Source of the DNA: Sipunculus nudus
Taxonomy: Eukaryota > Annelida > Sipuncula > Golfingiida > Sipunculidae
Direction of reading: 5' to 3'
Assembly (NCBI GenBank): GCA_026874595.1
Contig: CM049315.1
Location: 17,257,664-17,321,663 of the forward strand
DNA length: 64,000 nt
Shown: piece by piece, positions 23,470 to 37,465 of the stretch
How the letters are laid out: each line of letters begins with the position of its first letter
Position numbering within the stretch: position 1 is the first letter of the stretch
The notes under the pieces: model-generated
Told to the model about the DNA's origin: nothing
Databases searched by the model: none
Seen by the model: only the letters and a program-made list of their open reading frames with translations
Translations under genes and position numbers: made by a program

Positions 23470-26180
23470 AACTTTCGCGATGTCTGTTAATTTGTATGAG
23501 CGAGTGAGATGTTCTCGAACTTAGCATTTCTGCCCGCCCGCGAAATATATATATTTCCCCCCAAACCCTTGGATCCGCCGGTGGTTATTTCACAATTTGA
23601 CTGTAAATTTAAGTCCTGTAAGGTTCAAATTTTCGAATTCTGCATGAACTATTTAATTTGTGCTTTAATATTTTGGGTTGCACAATGCCTCGGGAAAAGA
23701 GTGAATTATGCCATATAATCAGTCATCATTTTAAGTTAGATTTCTGAAATATTATACTCGTTTAATGTTTGAGGAAACTGATACTGATTTGTAAAAAAAT
23801 AAAAAATATCTTTATGGCAAATCGATAATCTTTTAGTTTTTAATAAGGGGGAGGCGGAGGCGGTTTACATAGTATGTCCACTAAGTCCCCCCCCCCATTG
23901 TTCCCGACCAAATTGCGTTTATGAACTTATATTAACAGTTGATTACACAACACTACTAGCCATGTCATTTTGGCACCACTCAAATAATGCAGATCGTAAA
24001 CGGGTTATACGTAACAAAAACAGTCAGTATAATTGTGATTATACCCCACCCTTTGTAACTCACTTAAGCATGTCTTAATCATGTATTTGATATTAACAAC
24101 AATATGACTGTGGAAATTTTACATCAAACATTTTACATATGATCGCACATTTGTATTTTGAATGTTTAACTTTATCAAAAGCTTTCATTTGACTTGTTTT
24201 TACATAAGCAGGGATGTAGCCATATGAGTTGTTAAATATAGTAAATTTCAACTATTGATCCTGGTTACTCCTAAGCAGTCTGTGTATTTTCGTCTTACTA
24301 CCTGATGAATATTCCTCATGAAGAGCCTAAACAGGCATAAAGTTTACTTAAAAGAAGCTAGTTATACTATATGACAATGTCTGTTTCACAGTTATGGGAT
24401 TTGTAAAACAAAAGACTATTTCATACATCGATTCAGTCAATGTATCAGATAAACTGACTGATTTTTCAGTCAATTTGTAATATGCCTGGAATTTTCAGTC
24501 ATTTTATAAAGTGCCTGAGTGAATCAGGCAATTTGTAAATTTACTAAAAATTTCAAGCAATTTACAAATTAACTGATTTTACACATTGACTGTAACATAT
24601 ACATGTCTAGTTTTAATTGAAAATCATCATAGTGAACTCTCGGTTATCAATTACATTAGAAATCAGCATGAGGACACACCTGTCTGTGTGTGGGCATGCG
24701 TATACGAATGTGTCTGATGTCTGTGTGCGTGTGTGTGCATAAAGGTGTGGTGTGAGAGTGAGATGGAGAGGGGGAGATATAGTAATAGGAAGAAAGGAAA
24801 TGAAAGGTTCTAATGAAAACTGAATTTTCTGTTTTTATTAAAGGGGCTCAATCAACTATCTCACCTTTATAAACTAAAGGTTATCCCTTGGAGCGTTAGC
24901 AAAAAATATGCCAGAAAACATGAATATTACCGCATACACTGCTAGTGTATTTATTTAAAAAAATTATACAGGGAAACCAGTTCAGTGATAAAACTGTTCT
25001 TACACAGGGCCCTGTCATTATACAATAAGATAAAATATACATAAAATGATAAAGCATAAAAATTCTTGTGATATGATGAACGGACAAATTATACAAGTAC
25101 ATAAATATGATATATTACATATAAGACAATAATTATGGCATATCTCATAATGCACAAATGTGTTCCTAAGTAAAAATCAAAAGTAAGTATTTTATACAAT
25201 CACGTCAACAATGAGTGTCAGATGACTTAAAAGGATATGTTAAAAGAATTAAACACAGCATAATCAAAATATACTCTGCACATCGCGATTTTAAAAGGGG
25301 ATCATTTAAACAGTACAAATATGTTTCTTAAATTACTCTTTAATTAAAGGCCAATACATTAAAAAGAAAACTTCTATCTTTCATTTGGAAGTTAGTAATG
25401 ATTGTAAAGATTTTATGTCTTTGGGTAATAATGTCCAACCAGAAGGACCTTGGTATAAAAAGCTCTTTTTGTAGAACCCATTTCTCGTTTTCGGCGCAGA
25501 TAGGAGGCCTCTTGCTGCAGATCTAGCGACATAGTTTTGGAGATATCATTAACAAACGTAAAATTGCTGGGATTGTGGATGCACATTTGTTGTACATATC
25601 TTTGCATCAGAATGGATATAAAATATTCACATCTTTTAAAAAAAGTAAGCCATTGTAGCTCTTTCAGTATGGTTGCGCATGGTATATCGAAATCTTAACA
25701 GCTGGTAACAATATGTGCAGCACGATTTTGTATTTTTTTGCACCTTTGTGTTCTTATTTTGTTTATCTCAACGTGTTTTTATTTGTTGGGGACCCGCCAA
25801 TATGATCAAAAAGTAATTCAATAAAAGCATCTTACTGCAAGTCAGATTAGCCAGAGCTTTGCAAATTACGTTACCTTCCGAATATTTCAACCTACTACCT
25901 TAGGTTACATGTTTTCCCGTTGTTCAACGTTGCTGTGTTTGGAAACATTTTGTTGATAAGGCGTAATAAGAACTTTTTACAAACAGAATTACCCTTAGAT
26001 TATTTATTTATACACAGAGAAAGCCAGAAATCACAATAATTGTTTTTAAAAGGTAAGTGAATCAGCACTTTGAATACACAGTCCATGGCAGTGCTGATCG
26101 ATATACAGAAATCACCTGTACCTCTTGAGGCACAAAGAAACCTCTCCAATAGTGTAGAGACACAATATGCAAATCTTTAT
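23470..26180. other. No gene supported
   Basis: AT-rich sequence. 24430-24600 holds clustered 'cagtcaatttgtaa' or 'ttacaaattaactga' motifs in both orientations. Short ORFs (24896-25102 and 25413-25607, minus) have no recognisable domain. Confidence 0.4.
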
Positions 26181-26190
26181 CAATATTGAG

Positions 26191-26545
26191 GTCACGTGAA
26201 CTATAGATATAAATTATTTCTTAAAGATAGTCAAAAGACGCTCGTTTCACACAGAGACTACACTAACCGAAGTACTTGAGTCGCAGTACGTATAAATTAA
26301 TGAATAGGTACTGCGCTCCAGAGAAACGCTACCTTTCGGAGCAATAACTTTACGGTTTACCGTTAGGGTAGAGACATTAAGTTCCATACCCGGTACAAGA
26401 AGGAAGTTTTATTTGCGCATGTAAGACAGGACGGTTAAACCTACGTTGAACGGAGCGGAAGGTAATTATACATACATGCGAAGGTCGCCACAAGTGTGAT
26501 ACCGGATACTCGGGGAAAGAACATGTGGCCATAGCTTTTACACAG
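26191..26545 (+). repeat. Inverted dispersed repeat, left copy
   Basis: The reverse complement of 39347-39691 at roughly 80% identity. Shared landmarks are 'gtcacgtgaactatagatat', 'gaaggaagttttatttgcgc', 'gataccggatac' and 'gaacatgtgg'. The two copies face each other across the whole gene A duplication unit. There is no ORF. Confidence 0.75.
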
Positions 26546-26699
26546 ACACACACCTCTTAACTTTAACTTAGCAAAATTATGATATACCCACGGTCCTTCC
26601 GTCTGTTGTCAGTCCGTGAACTTTAAGTGTCGCCTCGATGACTTGCTAGGAATATGATAAATTTGAGTTAACTCTAAAATAAATATTAACCAATATCAT

Positions 26700-27034
26700 A
26701 TCTTGCCTAGGTTTGATTTCTGTATATATATATAATATACATACACACACAAACATATTTATATATATTAAGCAATACACATATTTCGTATAGTAACTGA
26801 CTATTACAAACACACACATATATATATATATATATATATTGTATAATTAACATTTGTGATTTTAGTTAACTAGGGATATTATTGAGGGACTGACATACAA
26901 GCAAATTCTACCAAGAAAACCTTTATTTTCCCATTCTGAAATGTGATGTTTTCTATACTGTATTATTTATATAAATATATTCATACATTATAAAATATTT
27001 AAATTCATACCTTTGGAAATACAGAAAGTAGAAC

Positions 27035-27075
<41 letters not shown>

Positions 27076-27080
27076 CAATG
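26700..27080. repeat. Cluster of (TA)n and (CA)n microsatellites
   Basis: TA/CA arrays near 26720-26760, 26815-26840 and 27036-27073 lie in AT-rich sequence just left of the gene A duplication. Confidence 0.9.
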
Positions 27081-28759
27081 ATTACAAATTACAGCTGATT
27101 TATGTTGACATATTCTCGTAAATTGATGCAATGTATTATAATATTAAGTAGATGTAATATCATCTACTTGACCTAGATGTACAATAACTCATACAAATGA
27201 TTTTAATTTAACATGCAAAAAGTAAATGATCGGAATTGCCACGCTCCTGATTAACGTGTTTCTGTTGACATGATAAATGTTTACTTCCGGGTGCTTGCAA
27301 CATTGAAAAATGGCGGCAAATAGCATACGGTTGACAAGAGAACTAGTCATACATTAAGTTTATGTAGAAACATGTCATTAATGAAGAGTCATTTGCAAAA
27401 TACTTAATGTACAGTGTAGTTATCTGACAATAAGTTCAAGAAATTTCAATGACATTGTATGCAATTCCAAGTCAGGTGCTATGAATGGGACTATAGAAAG
27501 TAAGTCACGTCGTCATTATGTCTTCACCTTGTGATTGAAATATGTTATCTTCCGCTTAGTACTATTCAGACTAAAACTTCCTGCCTGCATGCGGACAACA
27601 AAACCGCTCCTGATTTTTTTATTGTTCATGTGTTACGAGGTCTTTCACCCTTTGTAGCAATAAAACCTGACATAATTATTCCAACTGGGAAGTTAACGTT
27701 TTGTGCCAACAAACAAGTGGCTTTTCAAAGTAAACTTCCTGTGTCAGTACTTCAAAACATGTCAGTAAAATACCTTGCTTGCCAAGGCTGTCTTCTTGAT
27801 GGGTTTATTACTTTTAACTGTAACTGTTGCCAATTACGTCACCTAATAACTCTTCAATCGTTTTAAAAAACGAACTGAGAAGTTTATCACATTTCTTCCT
27901 TCTGTTTGCCACAATAAAATTTTATCTAACCGGAAGTGCCTGACAATATCTGAAAAGACGCCATCAAGGAGGTTTCTTCTTCCTTCCCTCACTCTCTAAA
28001 CATTTACCATAGAAAAGGGAAAGTAATTATTTTAGTCATAAAACCAGCAACATAATCAGGGAATGGTTGTGTATTCACTCCTATCTCTTTGTTGCTAGCG
28101 AGAAATTTCAAATCGGCAAGTATAATGATCATTTTTGTGTTTTGACTGTCTGTGTGCCTGTTTATACTTTACAGGTCACAGTTATAGGCTAAGCGTTTAA
28201 AATATTTTGCGAATGTATACCATCAAACCAGTCAAAGGTTCCGGCAACACACATCCTAATGTATTCTTTTTCGTTTATGCGCAATGTATCTGAATATTGT
28301 GTACGAATTGGCTATTGTGTAGTACGAAGGGGCTATTGTGTAGCCTGCGGTAGTGTATTTTCTTGTATATAAATTTCATTCTAAGGTATACGATGGGCTG
28401 TTGTCGGATTGACTCTGTTAATTGAAACTATTTCGGATATTATATATTTTGTTGCTGGCAGTTTTAAAGAATGTTATACAAGTCATTCGTCACTTCTTTG
28501 CTACCACTTTGATACACCTGACGCAATCAGTGAATTTACAAAAAATATGACGTCTTTCTCATCCACAGAAAGATGAGACACTGTAGTAGATCTGGGAATC
28601 GTTTAATCCAGTGAGCGTGAATGAGGTGCACTCCTTTTTTCACACAACATGCCTAACTCTTAAGAATAACCTCGTCCTTTAAAAATGCTTGTCACACCAA
28701 CGTTAAGCGTTTTACTATTATAAATTGTCATATAAAAATGTCTTGACCTATTGGTTTGG

Positions 28760-29052
28760 CATAAACCTATCCGTTATTTGGACCAAAAGGTAGTGCTTGT
28801 CACTGACTCTGTGAACAGCCAGGAAGGGTGAATGAAAAGAATATTCTTACGCAATATTCAGTAAACGCATTTTCTTACGTTATAACCATTGTGCAAGCTG
28901 TTTGATTACATACATTTTTATTGAGAAAAAACCCACATTTGATGGGTGGAAATAAACTTCATAGATAAATGTACCTAGCCAGTTTCATTTACAAAAAAAA
29001 ATCTTATTGTATTGTCATGGTGTTTACATTCAACGGTCAATATATCTGCAAA

Positions 29053-29128
<76 letters not shown>

Positions 29129-32100
29129 CAACTTCTTTATTATCATTTACCTTCAAACAGACGATCTTTATAGGTGCATATATTTATATTTGTTAACGTA
29201 AAAATTCGGGATAGCACTGAAGAATAAAGGACAAGACAGAAACGTTATATGTAAGATTAAATATCAGTCCTGAGATACATCCACAGGCATAGTACCATGA
29301 AGGATATATGTGTTTTGTTAGAAAATTCACAAAAGTTTTAACAATATCAACAAAATTAAAGCAAATACGTGTGTGTAGGCTCGAACTGATCGCATACAGG
29401 AATGTGTAGCAATGTAAGTTACTTTCTGCTTTGGTGGGGAACCTTCATGTTAGCGCCATGTCGTCCCTCTGACGTTACCTGAGTCAGAGTGCCATTACAT
29501 CTTGCAACGAGGACAACATTGAGACGGTAGACGAGAACTCAATATTTACATTTTTGACAACGATTCATCGCCTACAATAACGCTGTCTTTGAAACAATTC
29601 AGACCAATCGTATATTTATTAGTATACTTTCTAACAAAGAGTATCATGTGCGAGAATAATTTCGTTTTCGTTTAATCTAGAGATAAATGCAACAGGATTG
29701 GTGACCGATGTAGTACACTCCTCTGAATTATTTGTACCATGAGGCTAGTAAGGCTTACCAGTCCATGGCTACCTCTATGTCTGCCTTGGGCCGACAGGAC
29801 TTTCCTATTCATGTGGCGTATGTTTCTCGACCCTAGAGCAAAGTGAGCATCCTTTAACCTGATCATAAGTACTCCAACAGGGATGCTTACATCTCCAAAC
29901 AATGATGGGATAAGACGCCTTCTCAAAGTTAACATCCGTGGTCAGTCATAAATTCATTAATTACAGTAGTTTAGTAATAAAACAGTCTACTTGGATTATT
30001 TGTATGGGACAACCTATACGTCACCGACTGCGTCACAATATACCACTTGAATCTCCTGTCACATGCATAAGGAAATATGTAAGTGAATAATGTAAGAAGC
30101 CAAGTGCCCTCGGTCTTCACTCTGTTTCCTTTTTACATTTCAATCTACCGTCTGCAACATAAAGAACAATTAAACTCACAATCTATATACCTAAAGGGTT
30201 TAACTTCTTTCTTCTATCACTCTCATGTAAAATTGCTTCACTGAGGACAAATAACGGTAATTCATGCATAGCTCTATGAAAATAAGCAAACAAAATTAAA
30301 GATATATTGTGTATAAATATCTGTCTCTTTGATGTTTTTCTTACATATTGATCAGCTCCGTCCGCCTTCTGCAGCTCACTGTTTTCGGCCATATATTTTG
30401 AATATTTCATTAAGCTTATTCATTTTGGTTAGAATCGTTCAACGCTCATTGGAATTTACTTACACGGTAGACCCCCTACGTGAAATCGCCTAACTGGTTC
30501 ATTTGTGTATAATGAATCTCAAAGCTCTGTATTATCATGGGACAGTTTACGCCTGTTGAGACTAATTTAAATACTGTTAATAAAACGTTAAAAACGCGCG
30601 GTTCCTATACGTAAAGACATATCAGATGCCATTTGTGAAATTGCAAAAGATCATAACAATGTGATTTTTGTCGCACGGACGTGTTATTAAATTTATTCTT
30701 ATCTGCGCTTATCTCACTTTCATTTCCAAAATATGCCCTTCTTACCAGCAACAATGTTTTAAGAGTTTGGTTCAATACCTTGTTTTATAATCATTCATTT
30801 TGGTTATAGCCGAAGTGTGCGCTTACAGGATAAACTCTTTTAAAAAATATATATCAAATATGGGTTTGCATGGAGAGCCAATATAGATGGAAAAGTCATA
30901 TTTGTCGGTTTTTTGAGATAGTTATTAGATAATTAAACACCTAACTTTTTTTACATTTGATATATTATAATACTTTTTAGTTGCATAGATCTATTGTTAT
31001 TAAAGGTAGTACTAAAAATTTAAGATAAACGTTTTCTCCCTTTCTTATGCACACATGGCAGTTATGTGAACACTGACAAAATAAACGTCAGGAATAATGT
31101 TAACATTTACGTTAGTGTGAGACATAATGTGAGTAGATTATGTGATTACACTGGTTTTCCACCATGTTTTCATTAGAATCATTGAACCACCAATCTGTTA
31201 TCACTATGATATGAACGACCTAATACATTCTGAAATTTTAAGTATATATTAACTGTGTACATTAATTATAAATCTTCAAGACAGCAGTAGAAAAAAGTTC
31301 CCCTGAAAATCGAGTATGAAAAGAGAGTATGCATAAGAAAACGTAAGCGACAGAAATAATAATATGCAGCTAATAAATCGATTATATAAAGTCTGATTTC
31401 AAATTCCAAGTTAATTCAAGTAGTAAACATTGAGGAACAAGACTCCGTAAATAGCAAATTGCTCTTTTAGTAATTATTTAATCAAAAAGTCATTGACCAG
31501 TTGTAAAAGAATAAACTCTTTTTCTACTAATGCTGCAGGATATATGCATACATGTAACTTCAATATATGATCCAAAAGCTGCCAATGGGATACTGGTGTT
31601 CTATATCAGCTAGTCTCTGCTTTATGCCATTTTCAAAATACAAATACAATTCTGTCAAACTGGTGAAAATAAATCCCATAGAACAAACATAAGAGAAGAA
31701 CTTGAAAATAAGATTTTACAATAACTCTATATTATGTTTTTATATTAATGAGTGTTCAAGGTTAGCATCATAATACACAGAATGGAAATGAGGTGTCAGT
31801 CTAACGTCGGGAAATTTTACTTTGTTGTGATGATAAACATTCAGGATCTGTAAATGAATCCCTCCTGTTACCCTCAAAAGATATGGGCCATTGCCAATTC
31901 GGTGTACTTTAAATCAAGTCTAAACAAATATCATTGAAGGGCTTAAACCATTTAACTGGGATGTTTTATGGAACACCCACGGAAAAATTGACTGTTTAAT
32001 CTTCCGCCTTCCGCTTGGCCATAGGATATATATTTCGTGTTGCTCCCCCCTTTACAAACCAGTCTTTTGGTGAGCCGGTGTCTACAGAAGATTTTCTTCA

Positions 32101-32370
32101 GAAGAAATCTCTTGCAGGTATTTATAAGTTCTTTGTCTTGGGATATATTTGTCCATATTGACTTGCGCTACTTGTTGTTAGATATTTTTTAATATTTTTG
32201 TTTGAAGTGTATCAGTGAAGGCATATGTGTAAAACAAATACAGATATATATACCTGTATGTTTAAGTTTGGCAGCAACAACATGCAAAGGTCGGAAAATC
32301 AGTAAGAAACTTGAAGGAAATGGCAAAACTATGTTTGTATCTGTCCTCTCCTCTTTTAGAAAGACGACTT
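28760..32370. other. No gene seen; sequence mostly absent from copy B
   Basis: Upstream of gene A. It includes a very long (TA)n array (29053-29125). The matching interval in copy B is only about 130 bp, so this stretch was either inserted in A or deleted from B; in B the deletion would also account for the missing signal-peptide half-exon. A minus-strand frame at 29672-29935 has no domain that I recognise. Confidence 0.45.
29053..29125. repeat. (TA)n microsatellite, ~73 bp
   Basis: Pure TA dinucleotides; the longest uninterrupted array in the window. Confidence 0.97.
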
Positions 32371-32378
32371 CGTCAATC

Positions 32379-34033
32379 ATGAAGACTTGCATCCTGTTTT
32401 TGGTTTTCCTGTTGGTGGTGTCCTCCTTTGTCTACAAAGGAGAAGCGAGAGCCGCCCAGGAAACCCAGAAGAGGGGCTGCTACCACCGCTGTTGGCGCGT
32501 CTGTGTTTGGCTGGTTTGCTACACAAAATGCAAGACATATTGTTCAAAGAGGAGCCTGGAAGAGGTAGGATACTTTGTTATATGTTAAAGTAGGAGAAGG
32601 CCACTTAAGGTCTGACAGACGGATAAAAGTTGAGACTTTTGCTTATCAGTAACTGTTAATATATTAAAATCGAAATCCTGCTGAAATAGGTAATAAAACC
32701 AATATTTTGTGAGAACATGTTTATTTCTGCCAAGGTTATGACCATTTGGAAAATATTCAAACTGCATAATAAATGATGATGGTCTTATGTTTGATTTGTG
32801 GATTTTATAAATAGTCTAACCACTGATATGAAGTACCAGGTCGCTACGGGCGTTTTTCATTCCATACCGGGCGTTTACGCACTCTTTCAGTCCAAATGCT
32901 GATAGTGTGTTGGGAAGTATGCACGGACAAGTCTGGAATATTGAAAGACCGACCGAAATGACGCACTTCTTGTTTAATGATTCGGTGATTATATAAGCGT
33001 CAGACGTGCTGATTATCAGCAATCAGCAGTTTGTATCTCAAATGCATTTAAACAATTTAATTTCACGACTGTGTTCATATTACTAGCCAACGATGGAATA
33101 AGATATTTCCGAATTAAATAATAATTTCGAATTCAAGGATACCATAACCAGGCATTATTCCTCTTTGATGCTCCACTTTCTCACCCTTAATGGATGCAAG
33201 AGTTCTTTTATGTTACTCATTTAGAATGTTTATTTACTTTTCTCCATGGTTATAGTTAGTGATCAGTTTTATTTAAAAGTTCTCCGTCCATTTTTGCAAA
33301 TTTTTTTAAATTTAAAAATGCTAAATGCGATATCAGCAAACAATAGTTGCTGGAGCAATAAAAGGTTTTAAAAGACACCTTTCTTATAACTACGATATAA
33401 TTGGACGTCAAAGATGTACGTCAAAGGAAGTTCTCAGATCAGCTTAAAAAAATTCAACTCCTTTCTGCCTATATGTATACATCAGCTGAATGATTCATTG
33501 CTTGATAATAATCAATGATACGTTATGTTTTAGCCCCCGCAGGTCCAAGAGCTTCCCTTCGCCTCAAAGTTTGAAACCTATGACCAAGACAATGATGGAT
33601 TCATTACGCCCGAAGAGTTTATCAAAACCATGAATATGGACGAACTGTCTGGAAACGCCACTTTCAAACTGGCTGATAAAAACGGTTGTTTACATCTCTT
33701 TTGTATTTAATTTCATTTTAGTTTTATAATTCATGTTCCAATTTATAATTTATGTATTTTTAATTTTTCAATGAACTTTAACATTTTATTTTTCAGATTA
33801 AACTGCCAAACGCCTTAGAAATTAAATGTTATTTTACGATTTTTTTATATATTTTACAGGTTACTGTTTACGATATTTCCTTGCTTCAATTTTAGTGACC
33901 TTTCATTCATAGACCAGTGCCAATCTATATTTGAAACCTTATCCTTTACTACAATTAAGGTGACGGGAAGCTTGACCGAGATGAGTTTGATGCAGCTCCT
34001 TTCGTAAAGGGTCCCCTTGACGGGGAGGTGTAA
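32379..34033 (+). CDS. Gene A: secreted Cys-rich peptide precursor with two EF-hands
   Basis: Exons 32379-32564, 33543-33684 and 33960-34033 join to 133 residues, with GT-AG introns of phase 0 and phase 1. Residues 1-23 form a strong signal peptide (ILFLVFLLVVSSFV). Dibasic KR is at 31-32 and SKR at 56-58. Between them are six Cys at 34, 38, 42, 47, 51 and 55, with VWLV between the third and fourth; the released peptide would be about 24 residues, aromatic and net positive. EF-hand loop 1 is at 76-87 (DQDNDGFITPEE) and loop 2 at 107-118 (DKNGDGKLDRDE); both have all canonical Ca2+ ligands. The start chosen is the Met before the signal sequence, not the in-frame upstream Met at 32202. It looks like a secretory-pathway precursor with a Ca2+-binding C-terminal domain; an antimicrobial- or toxin-like role for the peptide is only a guess. 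I do not recognise the family. Confidence 0.75.
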
Positions 34034-35238
34034 CTGTAGCGACGAGGAGGCACCATCACAGTGAGTGCTTTTTCTTGACCTGTGCAATGGAATCTCACAA
34101 TGTCCCCTAGGTGTATGAGATTACAATAGTATGAAGGACAGTGCATGCCAATCAAATTAGACAAATAATTTTGTGGGTTTTTAATTGTTAAAATATAACA
34201 TTTTCATTTGGATTTGTATTTGCCGTTAGCTCCGTGTCTGGTATTGAGTGGTGTATGCAGTAGCTTTCCTCTGTTCCACACTTTTGTCCATGTCACTTTA
34301 TACTTGAATTTTATTTTTCTGTATTATTTTTCTTTCTTTTAGTAAACCGTCGATGGAAGGTTCCATGAAAACCTACATAGTAGCATCTAATTAGTATAAA
34401 AACAATGGCAATTAATGCAAGAAAATATAATTAAATAAAAGAAATAATTGTATTTTCCAAAGCTCTGTTCAAACTCTTAACGCTGACATATGTTTTCATA
34501 ATGCTTAGCACAATAAATTACTGAAGCATGAAGGTTTGTTTGTGTATATACGCTAAGTGTTTCTGTTTTAAAGAGCGTTCAGTTGTGCACTCGGGTATTT
34601 GTACTCGCAATTATTACAGACGAAAAGGCTGTGTGATGTACAGTTCTGCGAGTGTAAGAATGTGTGAAACTGTGATTGATTTGGAGACGGAATATAATTT
34701 AAACATGATAATTCCGTTAAGAAATTCCTTTTTTTCCTGTGATACACGCTTTATATACAAGCCCCATCGATCAAGATTCAGCTTTTATATCCTCTCCGTT
34801 GTTCCAGAGTATGTTGTGGTATATCATCAAGCAGCATGTACAAACACATATAGGTCAACCCTTCAGGGTTATTGTAACAATTTAAATACAGTCTGTATCG
34901 CTCATAATATCTCGCCAATATTCCATTAATTAATGTATCTTTAAAAGAGGGGATTACCTAAAAGTAGATCTTGATACAAGCTTAAGTAATTAGAATACCT
35001 CAATATAATCAGGACAAGTGCTCTACTGTTTCTGTATTTTTATGATAAAATGTACACTTCTTATTTTCTCTTTAACTCCGTTACATTGTCCAATAATTAT
35101 TATCTAATATATCTTACAGGAATTTATATTGAAACTTTTTGATCTAACATATTAGTGTTATCTCAGTATTTTGACATCCATGGAGTCGCACGGTTAACTA
35201 GTATAAGAGCCACAAAAACACTATAGATTCGTTTAATA

Positions 35239-35613
35239 TTACACAAACTCATTTTTCTGTCTAAATATATAGTTTATACGCAGTTTACATGCACGTTTCA
35301 CCTTCTTAACAAGAGCTCTCCATCTGAGATTTTCTAGCTGTGTAACCCCTTTAATTTGCCATATACTGATATGAATTGTTTTTAGATTGCAATCCATTAA
35401 ATCATTCACATATAGAAATCTTGAATCAATTTTACTGAAATAATTGAAACTTAAGCTGCCAATGTTACTATCAAACCATAAAATTTGATCATATTCTAGT
35501 TTAAGAAAATTAAACTTGTTCCAGCTCTCAAGTAAATATATCTGAAAATTCTCTGACGAATCTGAAATAAGATCATCACTATATTCACACTGCAACAAAC
35601 GATCAAGATTCAT
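35239..35613 (-). pseudogene. Possible Tx1/L1-like LINE ORF2 C-terminus
   Basis: A 124-codon minus-strand frame with the pattern 'ILWFDSNIGSLSFNYF...FLYVNDLMDCNLKTI'. This resembles the post-RT region of L1/Tx1 LINE proteins (L-W-x-N-x2-I...F...G-I-x-x-V-x-D-L). A diverged counterpart is present in copy B (about 48720-49080), so the insertion pre-dates the duplication. No RT core is present. Confidence 0.35.
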
Positions 35614-35977
35614 TCATTTGATTATATCATTTGTCTCGAAAATCATAGAAAAGGCTGCCCTGTCACAGTATGTAGATCACGTGGGAAATAATATGTTTGC
35701 AAATAAAAACGCAGCATACACAAAACACAATAGCACTGGAACACTGCGTTTAAAAGTTCATTCTGACCTGATGAACAGCATGGATGACTAAAAAGTTACC
35801 CTTCTCGCACTGTTGGATTTAAGTGCAGCTTTTGATACGGTCAGCTTGGATATCCTAGCAGAAATTTTTCAGAACCAATATAGCATTAGGGAATCTGTAT
35901 TGAGTTGGTTCCAGTCAAACCTGAGTTATCGGGATCATAGAGTGACAGTAAACACCTCTATCTTTGATTAACATAAT

Positions 35978-36241
35978 TTGAAATATGGAGTTCCGCAGGG
36001 AAGCTGCGCCGGACCTGTGATATTTCTAAGCTATCTTAGCCCCCTCTATGACATGATGAAACACTCGCCTCTCACAGCGGGATATGCTGATGATCACCAA
36101 CTTTACTTAGCGTACCAACCAGGATGTAAAAGACTGAAATGGATGCCCTCAGAAAACCTTGTGAAATGTATTTCAGATGTCACAGTATGGATGCTGACCC
36201 ATCGACTAAAAAATAACGACACCAAAACTGCATTTCTGTAA
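35978..36241 (+). pseudogene. LINE reverse transcriptase core
   Basis: An 87-codon frame with the palm motifs GVPQGS and YADDHQLY. Both catalytic Asp are kept, but the frame is closed upstream and downstream by stops. Confidence 0.85.
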
Positions 36242-36406
36242 GTTGGAACAAAACAAAAACTGGCAAAAGTAAACGTCAGTGAAATAAAAGCAGGGAATGC
36301 AGTTATAAGGCCAGTTAATAAAATAAGGAATCCGGGCGTAATCTTTGATTCAAACATGTTGATGTTGGATCATGTGAACCATGTGTGCTAGATAGGTTAC
36401 TATCAG

Positions 36407-36721
36407 TTGACTAAAATTAGACAGATAAAAAAGTATCTGGATAAATCAACAGTTGAAGCACTTATTCACTCTTTTGTAAGCTCAAATATGGACTATTGTT
36501 ATTCTCTATTGTATGGCTGTCCAAAGTATGTGGTTAGTAAATTGCAAAAGTTACAGAATTGTGCAGCCAGAGTGTTATGTGGAGCCCAGAGATTTAATCA
36601 TGTAACTCCGTTGATGAAGGATCTTTACTGGATTCCGGCTTCCTCACGAATTGAATATAAAATAGCTCTTTTGGTATTCAGGTCCCCGCATGGCCAGGCT
36701 TCTGAGTATTTGTTTGGTTAA
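36407..36721 (+). pseudogene. LINE ORF2 C-terminal region
   Basis: A 104-codon frame matching the conserved post-RT part of CR1/L2/Jockey-type ORF2: MDYCYSLLYGCPKY, LQKLQNCAARVLCG, 'HVTPLMKDLYWIPASSRIEY'. Continuation after 36721 needs a frame change. Confidence 0.85.
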
Positions 36722-37319
36722 TTGAAAAGCATAATCCAAGCCCTGCTCTGAGATCCGGTCAACGGAATCTGCTTGTGGTACCCAAGACAAGGATAAAAAC
36801 ATTGGGTCAAGGGCCTTCACCAGTGCTGCACCAGCCGTTTTTCGATTAAACTTTCGGAACACATCAAATGCCAAGATAGTATTAATACATTTAAAGTCTT
36901 ATTAAAAACACATTTTTTCAGAACTGCCTATCATATGTAAAATATACACCGATCACAAAAAAGGTTAACGCTATCATTTTATTTGCAATTTAGTTTAAAT
37001 CTCTTTAGTCATTCTTTTAATCAGGTCATGATCTTATTATATTCTGTTTTAATTTAATATTATTTGTTATATGATCTTGTAAATTGATCTCATGGTGAAT
37101 GTATTATTTGAATTTTAGTCTGTACAGCGCAACTGAGTATTACACCTGTTTTTATGCTTTATTGTGGCGCTTTATAAAGTTAATAATTTATAACAATAAA
37201 CTATACCTAAGATTGGAAATGATTTATCCCAAATACTCATGAATCCAATCATAAAATCTTGTAAATAAAAAAAAGAAAAGGAGTTCCCGGAAAAAAAATC
37301 CTTGAATTGCATATAGGGG

Positions 37320-37465
37320 TTATATACGTTCTTCACGGTCAAGTGTACTGAATCCGTGTCACCATTGTAGCATATCCTGTTGGCATCATACTCATATCTT
37401 ACAATATCGTCCTTGTTAAGGATTCCCCCCACTCGGAAGGATGCTTGACTCGACAGACTCGGCAT
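37320..37465 (-). other. Candidate minus-strand exon, conserved in both copies
   Basis: The frame containing 'RICYNGDTDSVHLTVKNV' then YNPYMQF has a counterpart at 49185-49270 (RICYNSDTGPIRLIVKNI then FNPYTIL). The frame is kept over about 25 codons in both copies, although copy B has an indel just upstream. No domain is recognised. It could be an exon or an old repeat. Confidence 0.22.

Larger units (their letters stand above)
35612..37205 (+). mobile_element. 5'-truncated CR1/L2-like LINE, unique to copy A
   Basis: RT motifs are DLSAAFDTV, YGVPQGSCAGPVIF and the active site GYADDHQLY, followed by the post-RT region 'LTKIRQIKKYLDKSTVEAL...HSFVSSNMDYCYSLLYG...KLQKLQNCAARVL'. There are several in-frame stops (for example before KVTLLALLDL). 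The 3' end has 'gtacagcgcaactgagta...gtggcgctttataaag', typical of CR1/L2-type tails. Copy B lacks it: the flanks 'gcaacaaacgat' and 'ggttggaaat.attt' are adjacent there (49068-49100). It therefore inserted after the duplication. Confidence 0.85.

Noticed and set aside
27531-27866. 111-codon frame at the left edge of duplication copy A
   Set aside because: The same sequence in copy B (43140 on) has frameshifts and stops, so the frame is not conserved.
29672-29935. 87-codon minus-strand frame
   Set aside because: I found no domain in this frame or its complement, and no counterpart in copy B.
34528-34929. 133-codon frame downstream of gene A
   Set aside because: The counterpart in copy B (47929 on) stops almost at once. 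It is probably 3' UTR or intergenic sequence.
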